Assembly (NCBI GenBank): GCA_002353555.1
Contig: DEJO01000032.1
Location: 5,951-69,950, forward strand
DNA from: Prevotella sp. UBA2746
Lineage (GTDB): Bacteria; Bacteroidota; Bacteroidia; Bacteroidales; Bacteroidaceae
Length of the DNA: 64,000 bases
Direction: 5' to 3'
Of this stretch, positions 1 to 8,639 are shown piece by piece. Under the pieces are notes generated by a model. It was not told the DNA's origin. It did no database searches and was given only the letters and a program-made list of their open reading frames with translations. The stretch's first letter is position 1. The number at the start of each line of letters is the position of its first letter. Both the position numbers and the translations under genes were made by a program.

Positions 1-168
1 TTTAACTTCTGGATACAGATACTGCCTACAGGCGATACCTCTTCTAAGATGCGGCTGACCATCAAGGCCGACATTCCCATCTTCCTGAAGGGAATGGTCA
101 CCAAGCCGTTGCAGGAAGGCATAGAGAAGATTGCCGATGCACTGGCAATGATACCGTATGAAGGTTGA
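1..168 (+). CDS. SRPBCC-family (START-like) protein, 3' end only
   Basis: Open from the first base of the window to a TGA at 166-168, giving the last 55 residues of a protein whose start lies outside. The visible tail (MRLTIKADIPIFLKGMVTKP, then QEGIEKIADALAMIPY) resembles the C-terminal helix of small SRPBCC/polyketide-cyclase-like proteins, which bind hydrophobic ligands in a helix-grip fold. The function cannot be specified further. It ends 44 nt before argH on the same strand, so the two may be co-transcribed. Confidence 0.6.
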   Translation, partial: FNFWIQILPTGDTSSKMRLTIKADIPIFLKGMVTKPLQEGIEKIADALAMIPYEG

Positions 169-212
169 AGGTAGAGGGCTTTCGCTTACGATAATAAATA
201 AGACAGATTGAT

Positions 213-1568
213 ATGGCACAGAAACTGTGGGAAAAGAACTTTCAGGTGAATGCGGAGATTGAGCGCTTCACCGTTGGCAGAGACCGCGAGATGGACCTTT
301 ATCTTACCAAGTATGACGTGATGGGCAGTATGGCTCACATTACCATGCTGGAGAGCATCGGCTTGTTGGGTAAGGACGAATTGCCGCTGTTGTTGGCAGA
401 ACTGCATAACATCTATGAGCAGGCAGAGCACGGCGAGTTTGTGATAGAAGACGGCGTAGAGGATGTTCACTCGCAGGTGGAGCTGATGCTGACACGCAAA
501 CTCGGTGATATGGGCAAGAAGATTCATAGCGGACGTTCGCGCAACGACCAGGTACTGGTAGACCTGAAACTCTTCACCCGTCAGGAACTGAAGGAGGTTG
601 TAGAGGCTGTCAAGCTGCTTTTCGACGAGCTCATTGGCAAGAGCAACCAATATAAAGACGTGCTGATGCCGGGATATACCCATCTGCAGATAGCCATGCC
701 TTCGTCGTTCGGACTGTGGTTTGGCGCTTATGCCGAGTCGCTGGCAGATGACATGCTCTTCCTACAGGCTGCCTACAAGATGACCAACCGCAACCCTCTG
801 GGGTCTGCAGCGGGCTATGGCAGCTCCTTCCCCCTGAACCGTCAGATGACCACCGACCTTCTGGGCTTCGACTCGATGGACTACAACGTGGTATATGCAC
901 AGATGGGACGCGGCAAGATGGAGCGCAATGTGGCGTTCGCACTGGCTACCGTCGCCGGAACGCTGGCAAAGATGGCGTTCGACGCCTGCCTGTTTAACAG
1001 TCAGAACTTCTCGTTCGTCAAGTTACCAAAAGAGTGTACGACGGGCAGCAGCATCATGCCCCACAAGAAGAACCCCGATGTCTTCGAGCTGATTCGTGCC
1101 AAATGCAACAAGATACAGAGTCTGCCACAGCAGGTCATGCTCATCATGAACAACCTTCCGGTAGGTTATTTCCGTGACTTGCAGATTATCAAGGAGGTGT
1201 TCCTGCCTGCCTTTGGCGAGATGAAAGACTGCTTGCAGATGGCAGCATACATCATCAACAAGATGTCGGTGAACGAACATATCCTTGACAACCCGATGTA
1301 CGACCCTATGTTCTCCGTCGAAGAAGTGAACCGGCTGGCAGCTGGCGGAACACCTTTCCGCGATGCCTACAAGCAGGTGGGGCTGGAGATAGAGGCTGGA
1401 ACGTTCAAGGCCGACAAGAAAATCCACCACACCCACGAGGGCAGCATCGGCAACCTGTGTAACGACCGCATCCAACAACTCATGCAGCAGACCCTCGACG
1501 GCTTCGGATTCCAACGGGTAGACGATGCTGAAAGAAAACTGTTAGAAAGCTATAACTTAGACCGATGA
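213..1568 (+). CDS. argH: argininosuccinate lyase
   Basis: Cytoplasmic enzyme of the last arginine step, splitting argininosuccinate into arginine and fumarate. The 451-residue protein is normal full length. It carries the substrate-binding HSGRSRNDQV segment near residues 105-114 and the fumarase/aspartase superfamily signature GSSIMPHKKNPD near residues 277-288, whose serine acts as catalytic base in the family. The N-terminus MAQKLWEKNF is the usual one for this enzyme in Bacteroidetes. The downstream lipoprotein gene overlaps the stop codon by 4 nt (ATGA), so they are translationally coupled. A second arginine gene, the argE-like deacylase, lies at 28.6 kb. Confidence 0.97.
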   Translation: MAQKLWEKNFQVNAEIERFTVGRDREMDLYLTKYDVMGSMAHITMLESIGLLGKDELPLLLAELHNIYEQAEHGEFVIEDGVEDVHSQVELMLTRKLGDMGKKIHSGRSRNDQVLVDLKLFTRQELKEVVEAVKLLFDELIGKSNQYKDVLMPGYTHLQIAMPSSFGLWFGAYAESLADDMLFLQAAYKMTNRNPLGSAAGYGSSFPLNRQMTTDLLGFDSMDYNVVYAQMGRGKMERNVAFALATVAGTLAKMAFDACLFNSQNFSFVKLPKECTTGSSIMPHKKNPDVFELIRAKCNKIQSLPQQVMLIMNNLPVGYFRDLQIIKEVFLPAFGEMKDCLQMAAYIINKMSVNEHILDNPMYDPMFSVEEVNRLAAGGTPFRDAYKQVGLEIEAGTFKADKKIHHTHEGSIGNLCNDRIQQLMQQTLDGFGFQRVDDAERKLLESYNLDR

Positions 1569-2149
1569 AACGAAAAGTCCTTTATCTCTTGGCAACGATG
1601 CCTCTTTTCATGGCACTGTGGGGATGCAATGCTGAAGAAATGATCAGCCACGTCTATCGTTGCTATTTCTATTTCAACACCAACCTGCACCTCAACAGCA
1701 AGTTGTGGACGGCTATCAATAACGGAGGCTCCTTTGTCTGGGTAGAACATTTTGCTCAAACGGAAAGCAACTATCCCTACATCATTGTCCATCCTGCCGA
1801 CAACTCTGGCGACGAAAAGATAACCTTGACAACCGATGTCGAGAACCTGCGTACATACGAGCTGGGTGCCTACAACGGAATCTTCATCGGTCGGTCGAAT
1901 TTTGGAGGACACGGAAGAGGTATGAACCATTATGAAGTGGCTTACGACCGCCAGTGCCCCAACTGCATAGCTACTGACGGACTGCCGAAGTATCCGCTGA
2001 GGTGGGTTGAAAAGTCGCCCATGAAGGTGACGTGTGCCACATGCAAGCGCGTCTATTCGCTCGAAACGGGAGCTTCGGAGACAGGCGGCAAACCGCTCAT
2101 GGAATACAATGTTGACTATAATGGTGGCATCATTGTCGTGAACAACTGA
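1565..2149 (+). CDS. putative lipoprotein with two CxxC pairs
   Basis: A 194-residue protein with a lipoprotein signal: basic start MKRK, hydrophobic segment and lipobox ALWGC with Cys21 as lipid attachment site. The C-terminal half has two CxxC pairs, CPNC at residues 131-134 and CATC at 157-160, followed by RVYSLETG. This spacing looks like a zinc ribbon or a Rieske-like fold. Without histidines in the pairs, a zinc or structural role is likelier than a Rieske [2Fe-2S] cluster. It overlaps the end of argH by 4 nt and is probably in the same transcript. I do not recognise a named family. Confidence 0.75.
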   Translation: MKRKVLYLLATMPLFMALWGCNAEEMISHVYRCYFYFNTNLHLNSKLWTAINNGGSFVWVEHFAQTESNYPYIIVHPADNSGDEKITLTTDVENLRTYELGAYNGIFIGRSNFGGHGRGMNHYEVAYDRQCPNCIATDGLPKYPLRWVEKSPMKVTCATCKRVYSLETGASETGGKPLMEYNVDYNGGIIVVNN

Positions 2150-2177
2150 TGCGTGTCATCCTCTCCACAACTTTTAT

Positions 2178-2819
2178 TTATAACTGTCCAGCTTCCACTT
2201 GTAAGACGACACGTTCGGTGAGGCGGTCTACGCCATTAGGGTCATAGCCTTTGGTGAGGCTGGCACCGAAAGCCCATGCGAAAGCTTGCCAGAATCCTGC
2301 ACGGACGGGACCGAGGAAAGCTTTGATGGTAGCGTAAGCCGAGGAGTTGCACTCGCGGTAGATGAGTTTGATGAGCAGTTTGCCCTGCTGGTAGGTCAGC
2401 TTCTTCATGCGTGGCGTGTATTTCTTCTTGATGTCCTTCTCTACCAGTTTCATGTGGCGGTCCTTTGCCTTCTTGTCGGGTAGTGTCTGTAGGTATTCGT
2501 AGGTCTCAATGATAATCTGATTGCACTCCTTGGCAATGGGCAGCACCTTCTTCACGTTGTAAACCAGCCGGTTGTAGGCCTGCCGTTGCTTGGCATTTTT
2601 GAACTCCGGCTCAGGAAAGACATAGACGTTGTTCGTCTGCACATACTGGATGGAGTCGCCACCGTGCATCGCCTTCCCTATCTTCACCATCGGTACAAAC
2701 GTAGGATTGTCCATGTCAACCTCCCTGTCTTCGGGATTGACATGAACAACCTGCGCACTTGTTGCCAACGACAACATCAGCAACACTGCAAAAAATATCC
2801 ACTTCATGATACCTTTCAT
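2178..2819 (-). CDS. DUF4294 family exported protein
   Basis: 213 residues starting with a signal peptide (MKGIMKWIFFAVLLMLSLAT, cleavage near SAQ, residues 21-23). The mature part is basic and helical, with AYNRLVYNVKKVLPIAKECN followed by the conserved KLLIKLIYRECNSSAYATIK stretch, typical of DUF4294, a Bacteroidetes family of unknown function. The -7 promoter box sits only 5 nt upstream of the ATG, so this start implies a leaderless mRNA; the alternative start at Met5 (2807) would give a leader of about 12 nt. It is convergent with the lipoprotein gene. Confidence 0.85.
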   Translation of the reverse strand: MKGIMKWIFFAVLLMLSLATSAQVVHVNPEDREVDMDNPTFVPMVKIGKAMHGGDSIQYVQTNNVYVFPEPEFKNAKQRQAYNRLVYNVKKVLPIAKECNQIIIETYEYLQTLPDKKAKDRHMKLVEKDIKKKYTPRMKKLTYQQGKLLIKLIYRECNSSAYATIKAFLGPVRAGFWQAFAWAFGASLTKGYDPNGVDRLTERVVLQVEAGQL

Positions 2820-2824
2820 GGCGA

Positions 2825-2832
2825 CAAAGGTA
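2825..2832 (-). promoter_or_regulatory. Bacteroidetes -7 box TACCTTTG for the DUF4294 gene
   Basis: Minus-strand TACCTTTG matches the TAnnTTTG consensus. Five nucleotides separate it from the ATG at 2819, placing transcription start at or next to the start codon. Confidence 0.6.
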
Positions 2833-2848
2833 TGCTTTCAAGATGTCA

Positions 2849-3487
2849 TCAGCCGATATACTGCATGATAACCTCGACGATTTCCTCCTCCGTCTTGCCG
2901 TCGGCAGAGATGACCAGCTGATAGTTGCGGGTGTCGTAGCGCGAGGTGCCAGTGTACTTGTTCACGTAGTTCTCACGCATCTTGTCGACCTTCTCGATGG
3001 CCTTACGTGCTTCTTCAGCAGTCATATTCTGCTTGCGTGCCACACGCTCGATGCGGTTTTCCAACGAGGCTTGGATAAGGATGCTCAAGTGGTTGGGGTG
3101 CTGGCGGAATACGTGAAAACCGCTACGGCCTGCCACGACGCACGACTCTCCTTTGGCGAGTTCCTGTAGGATGAGCGTCTCATCCTTGAACATGTCGTCG
3201 GTGGTCATCAGACCGAGATTATCGCTCTTCTGCGGCATGTAGTAGTGCATGTTTAAGCCCGAATCCATCATAAAGAGCATCTCTACGTCCGCCCACCAGC
3301 CGTGCTTGCGACCTTTCATCTTTTCTATTTCCTCAACGGTGCCGTGGTACTTCTCTTGCATGGCCTTGATGACTGCCTTATCAAAGAAGGGTACTCCCAG
3401 TCTTTTTGCCAGCAGGCGTCCCACAGTGCGTCCGCCGCTACCCAGTTCTCGATTAATCGTTATTACAAATTCTTCGTTCTTGTTCAT
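2849..3487 (-). CDS. cytidylate kinase-like family protein
   Basis: 212 residues with an N-terminal nucleotide-binding segment ITINRELGSGGRTVGRLLAK (GSGG at residues 16-19). This matches the cytidylate kinase-like family (AAK/CMP-kinase-2 type), not canonical Cmk. In Bacteroidetes these proteins are widespread; the substrate is not settled, though phosphorylation of a nucleoside monophosphate is the usual inference. The C-terminal part (VDKMRENYVNKYTGTSRYDT) looks like the lid and base-binding region. A -7 box at 3575-3582 gives a leader of about 80 nt. The gene runs toward DUF4294 with a 29-nt gap and could be co-transcribed with it, although DUF4294 has its own promoter. Confidence 0.85.
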   Translation of the reverse strand: MNKNEEFVITINRELGSGGRTVGRLLAKRLGVPFFDKAVIKAMQEKYHGTVEEIEKMKGRKHGWWADVEMLFMMDSGLNMHYYMPQKSDNLGLMTTDDMFKDETLILQELAKGESCVVAGRSGFHVFRQHPNHLSILIQASLENRIERVARKQNMTAEEARKAIEKVDKMRENYVNKYTGTSRYDTRNYQLVISADGKTEEEIVEVIMQYIG

Positions 3488-3574
3488 AGTCTTGTCGCTT
3501 TTGTTTTGAAATATCTTATTTGCAGTCTCTGTTAAAGCCTACTATACCTTTCTTTGTTTGAAAGGCCTCGGCTG

Positions 3575-3582
3575 CAAATATA
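3575..3582 (-). promoter_or_regulatory. -7 box TATATTTG for the cytidylate-kinase-like gene
   Basis: Minus-strand TATATTTG in an AT-rich spacer, fitting TAnnTTTG. The predicted start lies near 3568. Confidence 0.5.
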
Positions 3583-3742
3583 ATAAAAAATATCAGATTA
3601 TCAAAGAAAACAGTAGAAAAGTCTGTTAGCAAGCAGGTTGGATGATGTCGGCAGGAAGCTTCACTCGTTGCGATATGACAGAAAGTATCTGAAATGAACA
3701 ACTTTTCTTGTGATAATTTTTGTTATCATCAAATAAATTGAC

Positions 3743-3750
3743 TAATTTTG
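3743..3750 (+). promoter_or_regulatory. -7 box TAATTTTG upstream of the HhH/beta-barrel gene
   Basis: TAATTTTG fits TAnnTTTG. The predicted start near 3756 leaves only about 5 nt before the first ATG (3761), but about 29 nt before the in-frame ATG at 3785. Confidence 0.55.
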
Positions 3751-3760
3751 CAAAGATAAC

Positions 3761-5830
3761 ATGAATGATATTTTAAGTAAGACAATGGCAATCATGATAC
3801 TTAACCGTTTCGTAGAGCAGAAAAGGGAAGTGGCTATCCTACTACTTTTTTTACTACTTATCCTTTTTGGCTGTTGTCCGCTTGCCGCTCAGCAACCCAC
3901 TTGGGAGAGCCTGATGGGTACGCTGGTCAATGACGAGGAAGAAGGAACAGAGGGGTGGGAGTCGGCATACGACGTGCTGAGCGACATGGAAGAGCATCCG
4001 CTGAACCTCAACACGGCGACTCGTGAAGACTTTGAGCGCATCCCTTTCCTCACCGACCAGCAAATAGAAGAACTCTGTAGCTACCTCTACCAATATGATG
4101 GCATGCGTTCTTTCGGCGAACTGGCCATGCTCAATTCGCTCGACCCCATACGCCGGCAGTTGCTTCCTTACTTCACCTACATCGACGAGAGGCAGCGTGA
4201 GAAGGCGTTCCCAAAGTGGAAAGATATCGTAAAGTATGGCAAGCATAACCTCTTAGTGACCGCCAAGGTGCCTTTCTATAAGCGACGTGGCGACGACGAT
4301 GGTTACTTAGGTTCTCCCTACCGCCACTCCCTGCGCTACTCTTTCAACTATGGAGACTATATACAGGCAGGCCTAACAGGTGCCAATGATGCCGGTGAGC
4401 CGTTCTTTAAAGGCCGTAACAAGATGGGGTACGACCACTATTCCTTCTATTTCATCCTTCGCAAGCTGGGGCGGCTGAAGGCTTTGGCTGTCGGTCACTA
4501 CAAGCTGAGGTTCGGTATGGGACTGGTAATGAACAACTCTTTCAGCTTTGGAAAGTTGGCAACACTCTCAACCCTTGGCAGAAGCGGTAACGACATCCGC
4601 CCATACGCTTCGCGGACGGCAGCCAACTACCTGCAAGGAGCGGCGGCAACGGTGACACTCATGAAGGGTCTCGACCTGACGGCATTCATCTCCTACCGCA
4701 AGAGAGATGCCACTCTGAACGTGGGCAACACCTCCATCGCTACGCTCCTCACCGACGGCTATCATCGTACTGAAAAGGAGATGGCGAAGAAAAACAACGT
4801 CTCTGAAACGGTTTTGGGGGGTAATTTACGTTTCTTTAAGGGCGGATTCCATGCAGGGATGACAGCTGTCTTCAACTCGTTTGACCTGCCTCTGCAACCC
4901 AATACCAACCAGGCATACAGACAGTACTACCCAGAAGGCAAGCATTTCTGGAACGCCAGCATCGACTATGGCTACACTTCCCACCGCTTCTCCTTCTCCG
5001 GTGAGACTGCCTTGAACGACAATCATGGTCTTGCCACCCTCAACAGGGTGAGCTATCAGCCCGTCGGAAACCTGCAACTGCTGCTGTTGCAACGTTTCTA
5101 CTCCCACAAATACTACGCTCAACACGCTTCCAGCTTCAATGCAGGCGGACGCATACAAAACGAAAATGGCATCTTCTTGGGGCTTACATGGAAGCCTTTC
5201 AGTTCGCTCTCCATCATGGCTTATAGCGACTATGCCCACTTTCATGGGCAGAAATATCAGGCAGCAGCACCGTCTAACGCCTGGGACAACCTCGTCTCGG
5301 TTACCTACAGTCGTAAGAAATATGCGCTCACGGCACGCTATCAATTCAAGATCAGGGAGAAAGACAATGTCAACAAGTCCCTGCTCGTCAACGACATCAC
5401 TCAGCGAGGACGCCTCGCCTTCAACTACGACACGGGCAACTGGAGCCTGAAGACACAGGCTGACTGTACTTGGAACCGTTATAAGCAAGACTCGTTTGGT
5501 TGGATGGTTCATGAGACGGCAGCGTGGCAGGGGCTTCATGGCAAGCTGCACGTGGCGGCAACCATTGGATACTTCAACACCGACGACTACCAGTCGCGCA
5601 TCTATATCTATGAGCGCGGTCCTCTCTACCAGTTCTCCTTCCCAGCCTACTACGGCGAAGGCATCCACTACTCGCTCTTCATCCGTGCCGACATCTGTCG
5701 TAACCTCATGGCTATAGGCAAGTTTTCCACCAGTAATTATTTCGACCGTGACCATATTTCCAGCGGTCTTCAGCTAATAGACCACTCTGCCATGACCGAC
5801 ATGGAACTGCAAGTCAAGTGGAGACTTTAA
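3761..5830 (+). CDS. exported HhH-motif protein with C-terminal beta-barrel-like region
   Basis: 689 residues from the first ATG; in-frame ATGs at 3785 and 3794 are plausible starts because the promoter is so close. A hydrophobic segment (VAILLLFLLLILFGCCPLAA) acts as signal peptide. Residues about 81-145 (NLNTATREDFERIPFLTDQQ...) form a ComEA-like helix-hairpin-helix pair, despite the protein being exported. The remaining 500 residues alternate aromatic and polar residues with many short strands (YKLRFGMGLVMNNSFSFGKL, YSHKYYAQHASSF) and end in MELQVKWRL, as expected for an outer-membrane beta-barrel. This architecture is common in Bacteroidetes; its role is unknown. Confidence 0.8.
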   Translation: MNDILSKTMAIMILNRFVEQKREVAILLLFLLLILFGCCPLAAQQPTWESLMGTLVNDEEEGTEGWESAYDVLSDMEEHPLNLNTATREDFERIPFLTDQQIEELCSYLYQYDGMRSFGELAMLNSLDPIRRQLLPYFTYIDERQREKAFPKWKDIVKYGKHNLLVTAKVPFYKRRGDDDGYLGSPYRHSLRYSFNYGDYIQAGLTGANDAGEPFFKGRNKMGYDHYSFYFILRKLGRLKALAVGHYKLRFGMGLVMNNSFSFGKLATLSTLGRSGNDIRPYASRTAANYLQGAAATVTLMKGLDLTAFISYRKRDATLNVGNTSIATLLTDGYHRTEKEMAKKNNVSETVLGGNLRFFKGGFHAGMTAVFNSFDLPLQPNTNQAYRQYYPEGKHFWNASIDYGYTSHRFSFSGETALNDNHGLATLNRVSYQPVGNLQLLLLQRFYSHKYYAQHASSFNAGGRIQNENGIFLGLTWKPFSSLSIMAYSDYAHFHGQKYQAAAPSNAWDNLVSVTYSRKKYALTARYQFKIREKDNVNKSLLVNDITQRGRLAFNYDTGNWSLKTQADCTWNRYKQDSFGWMVHETAAWQGLHGKLHVAATIGYFNTDDYQSRIYIYERGPLYQFSFPAYYGEGIHYSLFIRADICRNLMAIGKFSTSNYFDRDHISSGLQLIDHSAMTDMELQVKWRL

Positions 5831-6972
5831 GAAAAAGGTGAGGGATTGACTTGACGGTATACTTCCATGACCTGCTTCGCTACGTTGTTTCCTGCAAACC
5901 GTTGTACATACTGGCAGCTATGCATGATGCGCTGTTCGCGTCCCTCTGCTCCTTTCAGGCTCTGCATCAGGGCGGCAGCCAAAGCCTCGTCGTCGTCGGG
6001 AGAGACGTAGAGGCAGTCAGGTCCGCCAGCTTCTTCTAAACAGGAACCCGTACAAGCCACGACAGGTAGCCCGCTGTTGACGGCTTCGATGATGGGGATG
6101 CCGAATCCTTCATAGCGTGAGGGATAGACAAACGCCTCAGCCAAAGCGTATAACACCGCCAAGTCGTCATCGGCAACACCATGCAGAAGGCGCACTCGCT
6201 GCTGGAGACCATGCTGGTTGACGAATGTCTCTATGCGTTTGGTGTAGGGAGTCTTACGTCCCACGATGACCAGTCCCACCTCCTCCGGCAACCTTAACAA
6301 CGCCTTCACTGCCAAGAGCATGTTCTTTCTTTCCTCGATGGAGCCCACGTTGAGCACAAATCTCTGTGGCAGACAGTAATGGCTGCTGACCTCTTGTTGG
6401 CGGCTTTCCGGCGAATTGCCGTCGAACCGTGGCGCACAACTCTGATAGATGACAGAGATGCGGTCTTCCTCTACGCCGCCCAGCTCCATGATGTCGCGCT
6501 TCGTACACTCGCTGATGGCGATGATGTGGTCGGCTTCAAGGCAGGTCTGGCGGAACTTGTAAGTATAGATTTTCGTGTCTAACCAGTTGTAGTATTCAGG
6601 ATGGCGCATGAAGATGAGGTCGTGGATGGTGACGATGGAGCGTATACCCGACTTCCGGATGCCTCGTGGCAGCTCGCCCGACAAGCCGTGGAAGATGTTG
6701 ATACCGTCACGTCTAAGGTCGCTGACGATGCCTCTCATGCGCCACAGGTCGCGTTGCAGTCGTAACGGCTTGCCTTCAGGATAGACCATCTGTACGTTCG
6801 CCAGCGTCTCCATGCCCTGTCTCAGGTCGTCGTTACCTTTGTCGGGCGCATAGAGCAGCAGTTCGTCGGCAGGCATTAGTGCCGACAAGTCGCTGACGAG
6901 TGTGCGCCCGTAGTTTCCCAGTCCTGTCCTGTTGCGCACTATACGCTTGGCATCGAATCCTATCTTCATCAT
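5827..6972 (-). CDS. glycosyltransferase family 4 (GT-B, family 1 domain)
   Basis: 381-residue cytoplasmic glycosyltransferase. The N-terminal half starts MMKIGFDAKRIVRNRTGLGN, the acceptor domain of GT4 enzymes that use a nucleotide sugar. The C-terminal half has the EX7E motif in SRYEGFGIPIIEA (Glu288 and Glu296), which contacts the donor sugar. Its stop overlaps the stop of the convergent HhH gene by 3 bases. It lies 37 nt downstream of gtrA on the same strand, across a heptamer repeat, and beside a sugar aminotransferase, so a role in surface polysaccharide or protein glycosylation is likely. The acceptor is unknown. Confidence 0.9.
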   Translation of the reverse strand: MMKIGFDAKRIVRNRTGLGNYGRTLVSDLSALMPADELLLYAPDKGNDDLRQGMETLANVQMVYPEGKPLRLQRDLWRMRGIVSDLRRDGINIFHGLSGELPRGIRKSGIRSIVTIHDLIFMRHPEYYNWLDTKIYTYKFRQTCLEADHIIAISECTKRDIMELGGVEEDRISVIYQSCAPRFDGNSPESRQQEVSSHYCLPQRFVLNVGSIEERKNMLLAVKALLRLPEEVGLVIVGRKTPYTKRIETFVNQHGLQQRVRLLHGVADDDLAVLYALAEAFVYPSRYEGFGIPIIEAVNSGLPVVACTGSCLEEAGGPDCLYVSPDDDEALAAALMQSLKGAEGREQRIMHSCQYVQRFAGNNVAKQVMEVYRQVNPSPFS

Positions 6973-6984
6973 GACGGTTTACAG

Positions 6985-7015
6985 TTTATCATTTATCCTT
7001 TATCCTTTATCATTT
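6985..7015 (+). repeat. 7-bp tandem repeat (TTTATCM)n
   Basis: Four and a half heptamers: TTTATCA, TTTATCC, TTTATCC, TTTATCA, TTTA. It spans the gtrA-glycosyltransferase gap and the last gtrA codons. The period matches the ATTCTTC heptamer repeats at 11.5 and 12.0 kb. Confidence 0.8.
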
Positions 7016-7387
7016 AGCGAAGCGCTTGAACACCAGCCTGACGAGCAGGAAGTTGGTGGGGACGGCAATGGCGTAGACGCCTAAAGGTGCAAGACTGCGG
7101 CTGAGTCCCACCCAGAGGAAGAAATTGAGGAGAGCTATTTGCAGGCAGTAGTTGAACAAATGTGCTCCGCCGAATCCTGCTCCGTTGCGCTTGGTAGCCT
7201 TCTCGTGGAAGGTGAAGTGGGCGGTGAGGTAGTAGTTGACCAGGAAACTGAGCACGTAGCCTATGGTATAAGCTACGTTGACGTTGATCCAATGCTGCAA
7301 CACCCAGTAGATGGCATAGTGCAGGGCTGTAGAGATGGCTCCTACGATGCCAAAGCGTATAACCTCACCAAACGTTTCCTTCTTCAT
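7010..7387 (-). CDS. GtrA family membrane protein
   Basis: 125 residues with four predicted transmembrane segments: FGIVGAISTALHYAIYWVL, YTIGYVLSFLVNYYLTAHFT, the region around LQIALLNFFLWVGL, and VYAIAVPTNFLLVRLVF. The GIVGA...N-Y-LT-FTF pattern is that of GtrA, thought to help move undecaprenyl-linked sugars across the inner membrane. I chose ATG 7387 over an upstream in-frame start (7519) because the promoter box at 7393-7400 lies downstream of the latter. The box is 5 nt from the ATG, so the mRNA should be leaderless. It is first in a two-gene unit with the glycosyltransferase. Confidence 0.88.
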   Translation of the reverse strand: MKKETFGEVIRFGIVGAISTALHYAIYWVLQHWINVNVAYTIGYVLSFLVNYYLTAHFTFHEKATKRNGAGFGGAHLFNYCLQIALLNFFLWVGLSRSLAPLGVYAIAVPTNFLLVRLVFKRFAK

Positions 7388-7392
7388 GGATG

Positions 7393-7400
7393 CAAAAGTA
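7393..7400 (-). promoter_or_regulatory. -7 box TACTTTTG of gtrA, 5 nt from the ATG
   Basis: Minus-strand TACTTTTG, then CATCC, then ATG at 7387. The expected start of transcription coincides with the start codon. Confidence 0.6.
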
Positions 7401-7423
7401 ATACTTTTTAATGGAATATGGAA

Positions 7424-7466
7424 GAATTGGAGAATTGTGAATTGTTTAATTGTGAATTGTGAATTA
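7424..7466 (+). repeat. AATTGTGAATT-type dispersed repeat
   Basis: A run of AATTG, GAATTGTG and AATTGTGAATT units between gtrA and the aminotransferase. The same family (reverse strand AATTCACAATT) recurs at 31.5, 36.8 and 62.8 kb, and in frame at 21.8 kb. Confidence 0.75.
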
Positions 7467-7471
7467 TTTCT

Positions 7472-7479
7472 TACCTTTG
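7472..7479 (+). promoter_or_regulatory. -7 box TACCTTTG of the aminotransferase gene
   Basis: TACCTTTG, 20 nt upstream of the ATG at 7500, directly after the AATTGTG repeat. Confidence 0.6.
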
Positions 7480-7499
7480 CCGGCGAATAAAAGATAAAG

Positions 7500-8639
7500 A
7501 TGATGATACCATTCAACAAACCCTATTGTTCCGGTCGTGAGCTGGAGTATATCAAAGAGGTGTGCGGGTCGATGACCATGTCTGGGAACGGCGATTTCAC
7601 CAAGCGGTGCCATGCCTTCTTCGAGGAGCGCTACGGCTTCAGGAAGTGCCTGCTCTGCACGTCGGGAACCGATGCACTGGAGATGTGTGCCATGCTCTGC
7701 GAACTGAAACCCGGCGATGAGGTCATCGTGCCGTCCTATACCTTCGTGTCTTCTGCCATAGCCTTCCTGCGCGAAGGTGCAAAAGTGGTCTTTGCTGACA
7801 GCGGAGCGATGAACCCCAACATCACGGCAGAGACCATCCTGCCGCACATCAACGAACGTACAAGGGTGATAGTGGTGGTACACTATGCCGGTATTGCCTG
7901 CGACATGGACAGCATCATGGCTCTTGCCGAGCAGCACAACCTGATTGTCGTTGAAGATGCTGCCCACGCCATCGACTCGTTCTACAAGGGACGACCGTTA
8001 GGAAGTATCGGCCATCTGGCTGCTTTCTCCTTCCACGAGACGAAAAACATCAATTGTGGAGAGGGCGGCATGCTGGTCGTCAACGATGAACGCTACGTGC
8101 GTCGCTCGGAGATTATCTGGGAAAAGGGAACCAACCGTGCCGAGTTCTACCGCGGCATGGTGAACAAATACGGGTGGTGCGATATCGGTTCGTCCTTCCT
8201 GCCGTCGGAGTTCAACGCCGCCTTCCTCTGGGCACAGCTCGAACAGATAGACGACATACAGGGAAAGCGCAAGCGTATCTGGGAAATCTACGACCGCACG
8301 CTCAGGGGTAGGGTAGAGGAGAAGGGCATCATGCTGCCACAGATTCCCGACTATGCCACCAATAACGGTCACATGTACTATCTGGTTTGTCCGTCGCTGG
8401 CGTTCCGTACCCAGCTGATGGGGCGTCTCAAGGAACAAGGGGTGCAGACCACGTTCCACTATATTCCCCTGCACTCCAGCGAATACTATAAGGAACAGTT
8501 CACGGGTGCGCCGTTAGTCAACTGCGACCACTACGGCGACTGCCTCGTGCGCTTGCCGCTCTACTACGAACTGACCGATGCGGAAGCCGAAAAGGTGGCT
8601 CAGCTCACGCTTGAGGGTGTGTCAACATGTGTGTTGTAA
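7500..8639 (+). CDS. rffA: dTDP-4-amino-4,6-dideoxygalactose transaminase (DegT/DnrJ/EryC1/StrS)
   Basis: 379-residue PLP-dependent sugar aminotransferase. It shows the family's cofactor motif CTSGTDALEM near residue 58, EDAAHAIDS near residue 154, and the Schiff-base lysine Lys182 in SFHETKNINCGEGG. This sequence is close to RffA/WecE, which makes TDP-Fuc4N for surface polysaccharide. The first two codons are both ATG, so 7500 or 7503 may be used. A -7 box lies 20 nt upstream. The last codons and stop lie inside an 18-bp perfect hairpin (8613-8666). Divergent neighbours gtrA and the GT4 enzyme suggest a small polysaccharide locus. Confidence 0.93.
   Translation: MMIPFNKPYCSGRELEYIKEVCGSMTMSGNGDFTKRCHAFFEERYGFRKCLLCTSGTDALEMCAMLCELKPGDEVIVPSYTFVSSAIAFLREGAKVVFADSGAMNPNITAETILPHINERTRVIVVVHYAGIACDMDSIMALAEQHNLIVVEDAAHAIDSFYKGRPLGSIGHLAAFSFHETKNINCGEGGMLVVNDERYVRRSEIIWEKGTNRAEFYRGMVNKYGWCDIGSSFLPSEFNAAFLWAQLEQIDDIQGKRKRIWEIYDRTLRGRVEEKGIMLPQIPDYATNNGHMYYLVCPSLAFRTQLMGRLKEQGVQTTFHYIPLHSSEYYKEQFTGAPLVNCDHYGDCLVRLPLYYELTDAEAEKVAQLTLEGVSTCVL

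Noticed and set aside
3516..3701. 61-aa minus-strand reading frame upstream of the cytidylate-kinase-like gene
   Set aside because: No motif and AT-rich spacer composition; it overlaps the kinase promoter.
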